From Beijerinckiaceae bacterium (lineage in GTDB: Bacteria > Pseudomonadota > Alphaproteobacteria > Rhizobiales > Beijerinckiaceae), in NCBI GenBank assembly GCA_027532775.1, contig JAPZTO010000003.1, forward strand, positions 496,001 to 560,000: 64,000 nucleotides of DNA, written 5' to 3'. Below are positions 32,969-41,310 of this stretch, piece by piece. The position numbers and the translations under genes are program-made. Below the pieces are notes generated by a model. The model ran no database searches, had not been told where the DNA came from, and saw nothing but the letters and a program-made list of their open reading frames with translations. The first letter of the stretch is position 1, and each line of letters starts with the position of its first letter.

Positions 32969-34648
32969 TCACCGCGTCAGGCGCATCCCCAGCAGGAAGG
33001 TATGGGCCTGGTAGTTCTCGCCCGGCGTGTTGACGGTCAGCCGCTCGAAGGCATAGGAGCCGCGCAAGGCGACAAGGCGGTTGAACCGGTATTCGAGGCG
33101 CATTCCGGCATTGAGCCCCGTCTCGACACGGTTGACGCCCTCATAATCGGTGCGTGACAGGCCGAGGGTGGCCGTCGCCGTGAAGTTCCTCAGGAAGGCA
33201 TGGGTCAGCGTCATCGTGCCGCGATAGGCGATGCCGCCGGCCGAATTGGCAAGGGTGGTCTCGACGATCTCGCTTTGCGCGCGGAGATTGAGCGTTGTCA
33301 GCGGCGAGGCCGACCAGGTCAGCGCGGCATCGATGACTGGCGCCCGCAGATAGGCGAGGCGCGCATCCTCGTAATGGCGGAACGTGTAGCCGGCGCCGGC
33401 CTCACCGGTGAGGTTCCGGGCGAGTTCGAAGGTCGAACCGGCCCGCAGCGTGACCCCGCGCGAATCCCGGCGGAAACCGCCAGCATCGACGGCAAGGTCA
33501 TGCACGCGGTTGTCGAGACCGATTTCGGCGAAGGGCGTGATTCCGGGGGTCACCTCGTACCCGGCCCGGAGCCGCAGGCCATAGGTCACGAGGTTGCGGC
33601 TTTCCTGAGAGACGGTCACCCCGCCTGATTCGACATCGGAATAAAGCGCCCTGTCGAGCGTGCCGCGCAGGCCGATGCTGAGGCGGCCGAAGCGCTGCGT
33701 GGCGCCGAGCGCAGTGCCGAAATTGTAATAGGGAACCCGCTTCGATGTGCCGGCCGGCAGGTTCACATTGGTCGGGTTTTCGGTATCGACCCGGGCAGAC
33801 AGGGCGGCTTCGAGCGCGAGATCGCGGGTAGCGTCGAGGCGCAACGCCGCGCGGACATCGCCTTCGGGACGGTTGGCGTTGTCGATCGCGGTGTAGCCCG
33901 TATAGGCCCCGCGCAGCGAGAGGTCGAGCTGGTGGCGCGTCCAGTCCGATGTGGCGGCCAGCTCGCCTTCGGTTCGATAGAGCGGCGAGCCGCGTGCGGC
34001 GGTGGCTGACCGGGCGGCATTGGTATCGTAGCCGCCGGAAATCTCGATCGCCGGCCGCAGGATGAAGCCTCTGGCCCGGATCCCGAGCGGGGCGTAGGGG
34101 TCATCCTCGCGCGGGGCCCGGCGCGGAACCGGCGTTGCCGGGGTCGGCAGGCCGGGTGCAACCGAGTAGGGCACACCGGGCCGGCCGAGGGGTGGAGCGG
34201 CCGCCGCCGGATCGGGCAGGGAGCCGAGGCGTGTGGCCGTGAGATCCCGCGGGGACCGGAGCGTCGGGTTGGCCGAAACGCCCGGATTGCCGCCAGTCGG
34301 CGAGGCACCGGGAAACCCGCCGGGGCGGGTCTGGCCGGAACCGAGCTGCCGCTTTGCGGCGGGATTGGGGTTGCGCTTCAGGCCGAAGCGCGAGCTGGCT
34401 GCCGGGCCGACCAGATCCGGGTCCGGACCCCGGAGGCCGGCTGCATTGGGCGCGGGGGGAGCCGAAGCAGGGCGAGCCGGCCGGAATTCGCCGTCGAGGG
34501 CGCCGGGCGTTCCCGGCGTCTGGTTGCCGAGGATCTGCGCTTTTGCCGGATCGGGCAATGCGCCCAGCAGGGCAAGCCCCGTCAACACCGCGGGGAGGGT
34601 GCGGGCTATCCAGAACGATCCGAAGCGCGTATCAGAGCGGCGCGGCAA
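32969..34648 (-). CDS. Outer-membrane beta-barrel protein with Pro/Gly-rich N-terminal domain
   Basis: A 559-residue exported protein. A signal peptide (TLPAVLTGLALLGALPDPAKAQ) is followed by about 150 residues rich in Pro, Gly, Ala and Asn. A C-terminal region from about 185 then alternates amphipathic strands and ends in LLGMRLTR, as in outer-membrane barrels. No ATG or GTG start exists in the usable part of the frame. TTG 34648 is chosen because GGGGAAAC (34655-34662) sits at ideal spacing. An inverted repeat GCTGGCC/GGCCAGC (34667-34686) lies just upstream in the leader. Neighbours galU and kdsD suggest an envelope role. Confidence 0.75.
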   Translation of the reverse strand: MPRRSDTRFGSFWIARTLPAVLTGLALLGALPDPAKAQILGNQTPGTPGALDGEFRPARPASAPPAPNAAGLRGPDPDLVGPAASSRFGLKRNPNPAAKRQLGSGQTRPGGFPGASPTGGNPGVSANPTLRSPRDLTATRLGSLPDPAAAAPPLGRPGVPYSVAPGLPTPATPVPRRAPREDDPYAPLGIRARGFILRPAIEISGGYDTNAARSATAARGSPLYRTEGELAATSDWTRHQLDLSLRGAYTGYTAIDNANRPEGDVRAALRLDATRDLALEAALSARVDTENPTNVNLPAGTSKRVPYYNFGTALGATQRFGRLSIGLRGTLDRALYSDVESGGVTVSQESRNLVTYGLRLRAGYEVTPGITPFAEIGLDNRVHDLAVDAGGFRRDSRGVTLRAGSTFELARNLTGEAGAGYTFRHYEDARLAYLRAPVIDAALTWSASPLTTLNLRAQSEIVETTLANSAGGIAYRGTMTLTHAFLRNFTATATLGLSRTDYEGVNRVETGLNAGMRLEYRFNRLVALRGSYAFERLTVNTPGENYQAHTFLLGMRLTR

Positions 34649-34808
34649 GAGGCAGTTTCCCCGGTAGCTGGCCGGGAGCGGCCAGCGAAGACAGGGTCCG
34701 GACGTCGGTCCAACCCTTGATAGGAAGTAAACAGAGAGGGTTAACGCTTGGTTTCCGTCTGGGCACTTTCTGCCCCGTCCGGGTCCAGGCCTGACCGGGA
34801 GCATGACC

Positions 34809-35789
34809 ATGACCCATCCGCTTGACGGCGCGCGTGCCAGTGCCTTGCGGACCATCCGGACCGAGATTGCCGGGCTCGACGCGCTGCGGGCCTCGATCGA
34901 GAACGGGATGGGCGAGGCTTTTTCAGAGGCTGTCCGGCTGATCAAGGCGGCGACCGGCCGCGTGATCGTGACAGGCATGGGAAAATCCGGACATGTCGGC
35001 CGCAAGATTGCGGCGACCTTTGCCTCCACCGGCACAGCCGCGCATTTCGTCCATCCCGGCGAGGCGAGCCATGGCGATCTCGGCATGATCCGCAACGAGG
35101 ACGTGATCCTCGCGCTGTCCTGGTCCGGCGAGACGGCGGAACTCTCCGATATCATTGCCTATTCCCGGCGCTACGGCGTCGGGCTGGTGGCGGTCACGTC
35201 AAACCCGGATTCCACGCTGGCGGTCGAGGCGGATATCGCGCTGGTCTTGCCGAAGGTGGAGGAGGCCTGCCCGAACGGCCTCGCACCCACCACCTCCACC
35301 ACCATGCAGATCACGCTTGGCGATGCGCTGGCCGTGGCGCTTCTGGAAGCGCGCGGGTTCACGCCGGAGGATTTCCGCACCTTCCATCCCGGCGGCAAGC
35401 TCGGGGCGAAGCTGGCCTATGTCCGGGATATCATGCACCGGGGCGAGGCGCTGCCCTGCATTGCCCAGACCGCGCGGATGGGTGAGGCCATCGTCGAGAT
35501 GAGTTCGAGGGGCTTTGGCTGCGTGGCGGTGGTGGACGGCGAAGGCCGGATGACCGGCGTGATCTCCGACGGGGACCTGCGCCGCCATATGCGGCCGGAT
35601 CTCACCACGGTGCCGGTGACTGAGGTGATGACGCGACAGCCGCGTGTCGTGCGCGAACAGACGCTGGCCGTCGAGGCGCTCGACCAGCTCAACAAGAGCA
35701 AGATCACCGCGCTCTTCGTGGTCGATGCCGGCCAGAGACCGGTCGGCATCGTGCATGTTCATGACCTGCTGCGGATCGGCGTCGCCTGA
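34809..35789 (+). CDS. kdsD: D-arabinose 5-phosphate isomerase (KpsF/GutQ family)
   Basis: Converts ribulose-5-phosphate to arabinose-5-phosphate, the first step of Kdo synthesis for lipopolysaccharide. The N-terminal SIS domain contains GMGKSGHVGRKIAATFASTGT and SWSGETAEL. Two CBS domains (about 205-325) contain GVISDGDLRR. ATG 34809 lies 8 nt from GGGA; ATG 34803 is two codons earlier but too near it. It is divergent from the outer-membrane protein gene. The rest of the Kdo pathway is not in the window. Confidence 0.9.
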   Translation: MTHPLDGARASALRTIRTEIAGLDALRASIENGMGEAFSEAVRLIKAATGRVIVTGMGKSGHVGRKIAATFASTGTAAHFVHPGEASHGDLGMIRNEDVILALSWSGETAELSDIIAYSRRYGVGLVAVTSNPDSTLAVEADIALVLPKVEEACPNGLAPTTSTTMQITLGDALAVALLEARGFTPEDFRTFHPGGKLGAKLAYVRDIMHRGEALPCIAQTARMGEAIVEMSSRGFGCVAVVDGEGRMTGVISDGDLRRHMRPDLTTVPVTEVMTRQPRVVREQTLAVEALDQLNKSKITALFVVDAGQRPVGIVHVHDLLRIGVA

Positions 35790-35798
35790 AATCCGGGT

Positions 35799-36266
35799 TC
35801 AGGGGGCTTCCGGCGCAGGCCCGCCCTTTGGCACCACGACAAGGGTCGCCCCGTCCAGCGCCTTCACTTCCACCAGTGTCCCGGCCGGTAGGTCCGGCCC
35901 GGAGACGCGCCAGATGGAATCGCCGAATCGGACCTGGCCGATGCCGTTCTCGATGGCGCTGACAAGGGAAAGCTCGCGCCCGACCATTCCGGCTGCCGGA
36001 TCATCGAGCCCCGCATTGGCGGTGTTGCGACGGCGGGAGCCATAGACCTTCACGCCGATCATCGCAGCGGCAAGGGCAAGGAGGCCGAACAGCACCATCT
36101 CCGTGCCTGGCCCGAGCGAAGCCACCATGGAGACCAGCGCCATGGCGAGGGCAGCAAGGCCGACCCAGAGCAGGTAAGAGCCCGGGGCGACCAGCATCTC
36201 CACCGCGATCAGGATCATGCCGAGCCCAAGCCACCCCGCTATGGCGGGAATACCGAGATAGATCAC
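35799..36266 (-). CDS. NfeD-family membrane protein
   Basis: A 155-residue short NfeD. Three closely spaced transmembrane helices (about 5-75) are followed by an OB-fold domain near the C-terminus (VGRELSLVSAIENGIGQVRFG, DGATLVVVPK). GTG 36266 is the start: AAGGAG on the minus strand lies just upstream and overlaps the end of the SPFH gene, 4 nt away. NfeD proteins work with SPFH partners at membrane microdomains. The frame continues upstream inside the SPFH gene, but that part is not coding. Confidence 0.9.
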   Translation of the reverse strand: MIYLGIPAIAGWLGLGMILIAVEMLVAPGSYLLWVGLAALAMALVSMVASLGPGTEMVLFGLLALAAAMIGVKVYGSRRRNTANAGLDDPAAGMVGRELSLVSAIENGIGQVRFGDSIWRVSGPDLPAGTLVEVKALDGATLVVVPKGGPAPEAP

Positions 36267-36270
36267 CGGA

Positions 36271-37254
36271 TCACTCCTTGCTGCCCTTGTCGGACCAGGG
36301 CCGTCGCTGCGATTCGCCGCTGGAGGAGCCGCCGCCATTGCCGAGGGCGGATTTCGCCAGTTCCGCGATGCCGCCCAATGTTCCGACCAGCCCGCCCATC
36401 TCGGCGGGAATGATGACGACCTTCTGGTTCGGCGCGGTGGCCAGCTTTGCGAAGGCCGCGACATATTTTTCCGCGATCAGGTAATTCACGCCGGCCGTGT
36501 CGCCCTTGGCGATGGCCTCGGAGACGGCGCGGGTCGCGTTGGCTTCCGCCTCGGCCTGACGTTCGCGCGCCTCGGCATCCCGGAAAGCGGCCTCCTTGCG
36601 GCCCTCCGCCGCGAGGATCTGGGCCTGCTTCTCGCCTTCGGCCTTGAGGATGGCCGATTGCCGGGCCCCCTCGGCCTCAAGGATGGCGGCGCGCCGTTCG
36701 CGCTCGGCCTTCATCTGGCGACCCATGGCGCCGACAAGATCCGCCGGGGGGACGATGTCCTTGATCTCGATGCGGGTGACCTTGACACCCCAGGGCGAGG
36801 CGGCGGCATCGACCACCTCGAGAAGGCGCACATTGATTTCATCGCGTTGCGAGAGAAGCGAATCGAGGTCCATGGCCCCCATCACAGTGCGGATATTCGT
36901 CATCGTCAGGTTGAGCAGCGCGTAGTCGAGCTGGGCGACCTGATAGGTGGCGCGGGCGGCATCCACCACCTGGTAGAACATCACGCCATCGGCCCGGACC
37001 GTGGCGTTGTCCTTGGTGATGACTTCCTGCGTCGGCACGTCGAGCACCTGCTCCATCATGACGACCTTGGCGCCCACGGTCTCGATATACGGGATGACCA
37101 GCCCGAGGCCGGGGGTGAGGGTCCGGCTGTAGCGGCCGAACCGCTCGACCGTGTAATGCCGCCCCTGCGGCACCTGGCGCACCATCGCGGCCAATGTGAT
37201 GATCGCGAAAACGAGGAAGATCAGGGCGACAATCTGCCCGGTATCGAAAATCAT
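36271..37254 (-). CDS. SPFH/Band 7 (stomatin-like, QmcA-type) membrane protein
   Basis: A 327-residue scaffold protein. The N-terminal anchor (GQIVALIFLVFAIITLAAMV) is followed by the Band-7 domain (about 25-190) with the RTLTPGLGLVIPYI start. A long Glu/Ala/Arg-rich coiled-coil spans about 190-260, with a Gly/Ser-rich tail. AGGAGAGG precedes ATG 37254. Translation appears coupled to the downstream NfeD gene. It probably oligomerises at the inner membrane with NfeD. Confidence 0.92.
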   Translation of the reverse strand: MIFDTGQIVALIFLVFAIITLAAMVRQVPQGRHYTVERFGRYSRTLTPGLGLVIPYIETVGAKVVMMEQVLDVPTQEVITKDNATVRADGVMFYQVVDAARATYQVAQLDYALLNLTMTNIRTVMGAMDLDSLLSQRDEINVRLLEVVDAAASPWGVKVTRIEIKDIVPPADLVGAMGRQMKAERERRAAILEAEGARQSAILKAEGEKQAQILAAEGRKEAAFRDAEARERQAEAEANATRAVSEAIAKGDTAGVNYLIAEKYVAAFAKLATAPNQKVVIIPAEMGGLVGTLGGIAELAKSALGNGGGSSSGESQRRPWSDKGSKE

Positions 37255-37367
37255 GACGGAACCTCTCCTTGCTGGCCTGGGCCTCGACGCATCACGCGGC
37301 GTGACCCTGATCCCTCTTTGTCGATCGTTTCACAAGTGCGCCGGCACACGCTGCGGGTTTCCTCACA

Positions 37368-37847
37368 TTACGATGACGGTTTCACGATGACGCCCTGCTT
37401 GAGGCTGTCGCCGAGGCGGCGCATCAGCGTGCCGACAAGATTGCATTCCTCCTCCGAGAGCACCTGCATCATCTCGTCGAGAAGCCGGGTTTCCTCAGCG
37501 AGGGCCTGCCGCGCCAGCGCCTCGCCCTCGTCCGTGAGATAAAGCCGGCGCACGCGGCGATCCTCGGCATCCGCATCCCGGCGGACCCAGCCGCTCGCCT
37601 CGAGATCCGGCAGGGCCATGGAGAGATTCGAACGGCCGACGAAGATCTTCTCGGCCAGCCGCTGCTGCGTCATGCCCGGCTCGTAAAGCAGGTTCGCCAT
37701 GATATCGAACTGGGCCATGCGCAAGCCGAGCGGTTGCAGGGCCTGGGCCATGCGCTGCGCCCAGAGGGAATGCACCCGGGCCACGGCGAGCCAGTTCCTG
37801 AAGCGCGGGCGGTCCCAGGGGAGATCGGATTTCGGCGGTTCTGTCAT
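37368..37847 (-). CDS. MarR-family transcriptional regulator
   Basis: A 159-residue dimeric winged-helix regulator. It has the recognition region GMTQQRLAEKIFVGRSNLSMALPDLEASGWV and the wing DAEDRRVRRLYLTDEG. ATG 37847 is the first in-frame methionine after the upstream repeat region. It lacks a clear ribosome site, and a 13-bp direct repeat spans it (37845-37874). It is divergent from an alpha/beta hydrolase, across a tandem palindromic operator at 37912-37948, and probably regulates both itself and that gene. Confidence 0.9.
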   Translation of the reverse strand: MTEPPKSDLPWDRPRFRNWLAVARVHSLWAQRMAQALQPLGLRMAQFDIMANLLYEPGMTQQRLAEKIFVGRSNLSMALPDLEASGWVRRDADAEDRRVRRLYLTDEGEALARQALAEETRLLDEMMQVLSEEECNLVGTLMRRLGDSLKQGVIVKPSS

Positions 37848-37874
37848 GGCACGTTCGCATACATGGCACGTTCG
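37845..37874. repeat. 13-bp direct repeat across the marR start codon
   Basis: CATGGCACGTTCG occurs at 37845-37857 and again at 37862-37874, 17 bp apart. The first copy contains the marR start codon and the second supplies an upstream ATG. It may be a small duplication or a regulator-contact site. Confidence 0.7.
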
Positions 37875-37905
37875 GACATTGGTTCGGCAGGCGCGGAAAG
37901 ACGGC

Positions 37906-37948
37906 TTGACTTTGTTCAGGATTGAACAATAATGTTCAACATTGAACA
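37906..37948 (+). promoter_or_regulatory. Promoter with tandem MarR-type operators
   Basis: A promoter-like pair TTGACT (37906-37911) and AATAAT (37928-37933) with 16-bp spacing is overlapped by two palindromes. The first is TTGTTCA-N4-TGAACAA at 37912-37929. The second is TGTTCA-N4-TGAACA at 37933-37948. Their matching half-sites are offset by 20 bp, close to two helical turns, so two dimers could bind one DNA face. The hydrolase gene starts 20 bp downstream. Confidence 0.75.
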
Positions 37949-37968
37949 AACAAGCTGAGGCCGTCACC

Positions 37969-38868
37969 ATGGCATACCCTGCGCTCAAGGTCATCCGTCC
38001 TGTCATCCGCCTGTCGAGCGCGCTCTCGCCGCGCCTCACCGGACGCTTCGCCTTCCGGCTGTTCTGCACGCCGATCGGCCATGCCCGGGTCGACCCGGCC
38101 AGTCCGGCGATCCGGAAGGCCCTGACGCTGTTCGAAGGGGCGGAGACGCGGATCGTCGGCCATTGCCGGGGCTATGTCCGCAGCTTCACTTTCGAGCCCG
38201 CCGGCGCCGCCCGCGGCACGGTGCTGCTGATCCATGGCTGGACCGGGCAGGCAATCTTCATGGGCGGCTTCGTCGAGGCCCTGTTGGAGGAAGGGTTCCG
38301 CGTGCTGGCGCTGGATCTTCCCGCCCATGGCGGATCGGGCGGACGGCAGCTCAATGTCCCGCTGGCGGTGGAGGCGGTCAGCGCGGTCGTGCGGGACCAC
38401 CTGCCGCTGGCGGGGATTGTCAGCCATTCCTTCGGCGGTGCGATCGCCATGGCGGCGGTGGCGGGCGGCGTCGAGAACTTCCCGGCCTTGCCCTGCGAGC
38501 GCCTTGTCACCGTGGCGGCACCGGATGCCATGCAGGATTATGGCGAAGCGTTCTCGCGCGCCGTCGGCCTGACGCGGAAAGGGCATCGCGCATTCGAGAA
38601 CCGCGTGCTCGAACTGGCGGGGCGGCCGATGGCCAGCTTTTCCGGCCGGGCCTATCTCGCGCAGACGCAGATTCCCGCGCTGGTTATCCATGCGCCGGAT
38701 GATCGGGAAATTCCCTTCTCGGATGCCGAGAAGCTGGCCTCCGCAGGACCGCAGGTGCAGTTGCTGCCGGTTCCCGGATTCGGGCATCGCCGGATCCTGA
38801 TGGCACCATCGGTGCACCGGGCAGCGGCGCGTTTCCTCGCCTCGGGCTCGGACGTGTCCCAGGCCTGA
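37969..38868 (+). CDS. Alpha/beta hydrolase under MarR control
   Basis: A 299-residue soluble alpha/beta hydrolase. HGWTGQ forms the oxyanion hole. The nucleophile is S154 in VSHSFGGAIA, with D in HAPDDREIP and H in PGFGHRRIL. Start ATG 37969 follows GAGG by 8 nt. Adjacency to a MarR gene with a tandem operator suggests induction by a small lipophilic compound or ester substrate. The substrate itself cannot be inferred. Confidence 0.83.
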   Translation: MAYPALKVIRPVIRLSSALSPRLTGRFAFRLFCTPIGHARVDPASPAIRKALTLFEGAETRIVGHCRGYVRSFTFEPAGAARGTVLLIHGWTGQAIFMGGFVEALLEEGFRVLALDLPAHGGSGGRQLNVPLAVEAVSAVVRDHLPLAGIVSHSFGGAIAMAAVAGGVENFPALPCERLVTVAAPDAMQDYGEAFSRAVGLTRKGHRAFENRVLELAGRPMASFSGRAYLAQTQIPALVIHAPDDREIPFSDAEKLASAGPQVQLLPVPGFGHRRILMAPSVHRAAARFLASGSDVSQA

Positions 38869-38883
38869 GGCCTGCGGGCTAGC

Positions 38884-39960
38884 TCAGAGCCAGCCCATCA
38901 GTTCCCGGCGCGTGATCGCCTCGATCACGTCGATCCCGCCCGCGCTGGCATTCAGCGCGGGGATATAGGTGAAGTGCTCACCACCGGCATGCTCGAAGAT
39001 CTCGCGGTTCTCGCCGTCGAGTTCCTCGAGTGTCTCGAGGCAGTCGGCGGAGAAGCCGGGCGCGACCAGCGCCAGCTTCTTCACGCCGGATTCGGCAAGC
39101 GCCTTCACGGTCTCGTCGGTATAGGGCTGGAGCCAGGGGTCATTGCCGAAGCGAGACTGGAAGGTGATGCGGAAGCGGTCCTTTTCCCAGCCGAGAGCCT
39201 CGCGCAGGAGACGACCGGTCTTCTGGCATTCGCAATGGTAGGGATCGCCCTTCTCGAGATATTTCTGCGGCATGCCGTGGAAGGTAGCTACCAGCACTTC
39301 CGGTTCCCAGTCGAGCGTGGCGAGATGGTCGCGCACGGATTTCGCCAGCGCCTCGATATAGACCGGCTCGTCGGCATAAGCCGGGGCGACGCGCACTGCC
39401 GGCTGCCAGCGCATCTTCATCAGGGCGCGGAAGGCCTCGTCACAAGCCGTCGCGGTGGTGGCTGCGGCGTAATGCGGGTAAAGCGGCACAAAGAGGATGC
39501 GGTCGCAGCCCTGGTCCTTCAGGGCCTGGATCCGGCTTTCGGTGCTCGGGTTCTGGTAGCGCATCGCGAAATCGACGATGACCCTGTCCTCGCCGCCGAA
39601 CCGGCCGGCCAGCTGTTCGGCCTGCTCGCGCGTGATCGTCTTCAGCGGGCCTTCATTGCGCTCGTTATTCCAGATCGTGGCGTAATCCTTGCCCTTGCGG
39701 CCGGGGCGCGTCGTCAGGATGATGAGGTTGAGCAGCGGCCACCAGAGCAGGCGCGGCACCTCGATCACGCGGCGATCGGAGAGAAACTGCTTCAGATAGC
39801 GCCGCATCGACCAGTAGTCGGTCCCGTCCGGCGTTCCGAGGTTGAGCAGGAGCACGCCGACCTTGCCCTTGCGGACAGGCGGGTGGCCTTCGGGAAGGCG
39901 GACGCGGCGCATCTCGGCCTCGTTGGCCGTGGCGGCAGGCAGGATCACAGCTTTGTTCAT
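38884..39960 (-). CDS. hemH: Ferrochelatase
   Basis: Inserts Fe2+ into protoporphyrin IX, the last step of haem synthesis. The 358 residues show the start of the fold in KVGVLLLNLGTPD. The active-site histidine lies in VATFHGMPQKYLEKGDPY, and the later catalytic acid region is GFSADCLETLEELDGENRE. Start 39960 gives a modest N-terminal extension. It is monocistronic by spacing. Confidence 0.95.
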   Translation of the reverse strand: MNKAVILPAATANEAEMRRVRLPEGHPPVRKGKVGVLLLNLGTPDGTDYWSMRRYLKQFLSDRRVIEVPRLLWWPLLNLIILTTRPGRKGKDYATIWNNERNEGPLKTITREQAEQLAGRFGGEDRVIVDFAMRYQNPSTESRIQALKDQGCDRILFVPLYPHYAAATTATACDEAFRALMKMRWQPAVRVAPAYADEPVYIEALAKSVRDHLATLDWEPEVLVATFHGMPQKYLEKGDPYHCECQKTGRLLREALGWEKDRFRITFQSRFGNDPWLQPYTDETVKALAESGVKKLALVAPGFSADCLETLEELDGENREIFEHAGGEHFTYIPALNASAGGIDVIEAITRRELMGWL

Positions 39961-40035
39961 GGCTGCATCACATAACGCGATGCGGGGATTTGTTAAGGGG
40001 CTTCTCGCAGTGCAGCGGATTCCCGGATCGGAAAC

Positions 40036-41271
40036 TCAGCCGACGGGGCGTTCATCCGCGATGACCTTGCCGTCATTCGGGAGCGAGCCGAGCGGTACGA
40101 GCTCGACATCGCCCTTCAGGTTGGTCGCCGCACGCAGCGCCTCGCCGATGGTTCCCGCGAGATCCTCACCGAATTGTGCCGTCTCCACGCGCAGAACCAT
40201 GGTGTCCTGTTCATTCTCGCGCCGGACGACGAGGCGCATGCGGCCAAGGCCGGGATGCTTCCTTGCAACGGCATCGACCTGGGCGGGATCGACGAACATG
40301 CCCTTGACCTTGGTGCGCTGGTCGGCCCGGCCCATCCAGCCGGCGAGGCGGCGATTGGTGCGGCCGCAGGGCGAGGCGCCGTCGAGGATTTTCGAGAGGT
40401 CGCCGGTGCCGAAGCGCAGCAGCGGATAGTCGCGGTTCAGGCGGGTGACGACAATCTCGCCGACCTCGCCATCCGCCACCGGATCATTCGAACCCGGGCG
40501 GACAATCTCGACAAGGATGCCCTCGTTGATGACGAGGCCGGCGCGGGCCGGCGTTTCGTAGGCGATGATGCCGAGATCGGCCGTCGCATAGGCCTGATAG
40601 GCCTCGACACCCTTCGCCGCGATGGCCTGCTGGAGGCTCGGCGGGAAGGCCGCGCCGGAAACCAGCGCCTTGCGGAGCGAAAGTGCCGGCTTGCCGGCCT
40701 CCTCGGCCTTTTCGAGCAGGATCTTGAGGAAATCCGGTGTGCCGCAATAGGCATTCGGTTTCAGCGCCGCGATGGCTTCGATCTGCATCTCGGTCTGGCC
40801 GGGGCCAGCGGGGATCACGGCGCAGCCGACGGCATGCGCGCCGGATTCCATGATATGGGCGCCCGGCGTGAAGTGATAGCTGAACGTGTTCAGGACGATA
40901 TCGCCCTTGCGGAAGCCGGCGGCGAACAGCGCCCGGCCGGCGCCCCACCAATCGGCGGCATAGCCTTCGGGGTCGAAGATCGGCCCGGGTGACATGAGCA
41001 GCCGCTTCAACTGGCCCGGCGGCGTGGTGGTCAGCCCGGCAAAGGGCGGGGCCACTGCCTGCATGCCGAGCAGGTCGCCCTTCCTCAGAACCGGGATCTG
41101 CGCGAGGGCGGCCCTGTCGGTCAGGCTGGCGAGATCGATCCCGGCGAGTTGGCGGTCGAGATGCGGGGCAGCCGGCCGGGCCCAGGCCAGGAGATCGCGC
41201 AGATCTCCCAGTAGGCCGAGTTCCCGTATCTCCGGGGCACGGGTCTCCACCGAATCGAAAAACTCGCTCAT
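40036..41271 (-). CDS. PaaK-like AMP-binding protein lacking the P-loop
   Basis: A 411-residue relative of phenylacetate-CoA ligase. The C-terminal half is well conserved: YATADLGIIAYE, LLRFGTGDLS, and GRADQRTKVKGMFVDPAQ, where the family has the swivel and ribose contacts. The Ser/Thr/Gly-rich ATP P-loop expected around residues 75-95 is replaced by GLTTTPPGQLKRLLMSPG. It may use another acyl-CoA or acyl substrate, or be non-ligating. The aminotransferase gene lies 39 bp upstream on the same strand and is probably cotranscribed. Confidence 0.75.
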   Translation of the reverse strand: MSEFFDSVETRAPEIRELGLLGDLRDLLAWARPAAPHLDRQLAGIDLASLTDRAALAQIPVLRKGDLLGMQAVAPPFAGLTTTPPGQLKRLLMSPGPIFDPEGYAADWWGAGRALFAAGFRKGDIVLNTFSYHFTPGAHIMESGAHAVGCAVIPAGPGQTEMQIEAIAALKPNAYCGTPDFLKILLEKAEEAGKPALSLRKALVSGAAFPPSLQQAIAAKGVEAYQAYATADLGIIAYETPARAGLVINEGILVEIVRPGSNDPVADGEVGEIVVTRLNRDYPLLRFGTGDLSKILDGASPCGRTNRRLAGWMGRADQRTKVKGMFVDPAQVDAVARKHPGLGRMRLVVRRENEQDTMVLRVETAQFGEDLAGTIGEALRAATNLKGDVELVPLGSLPNDGKVIADERPVG

Positions 41272-41310
41272 CGTTCCTCCGGTCGGTCTCGCGGCAGCCC
41301 TGTCATCCCG

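Noticed and set aside
34649-35155. N-terminal extension of the outer-membrane protein into kdsD
   Set aside because: The ATG at 35155 lies within the coding region of kdsD on the other strand, and the extension lacks a signal peptide; TTG 34648 has an ideal ribosome site before a clean signal sequence.
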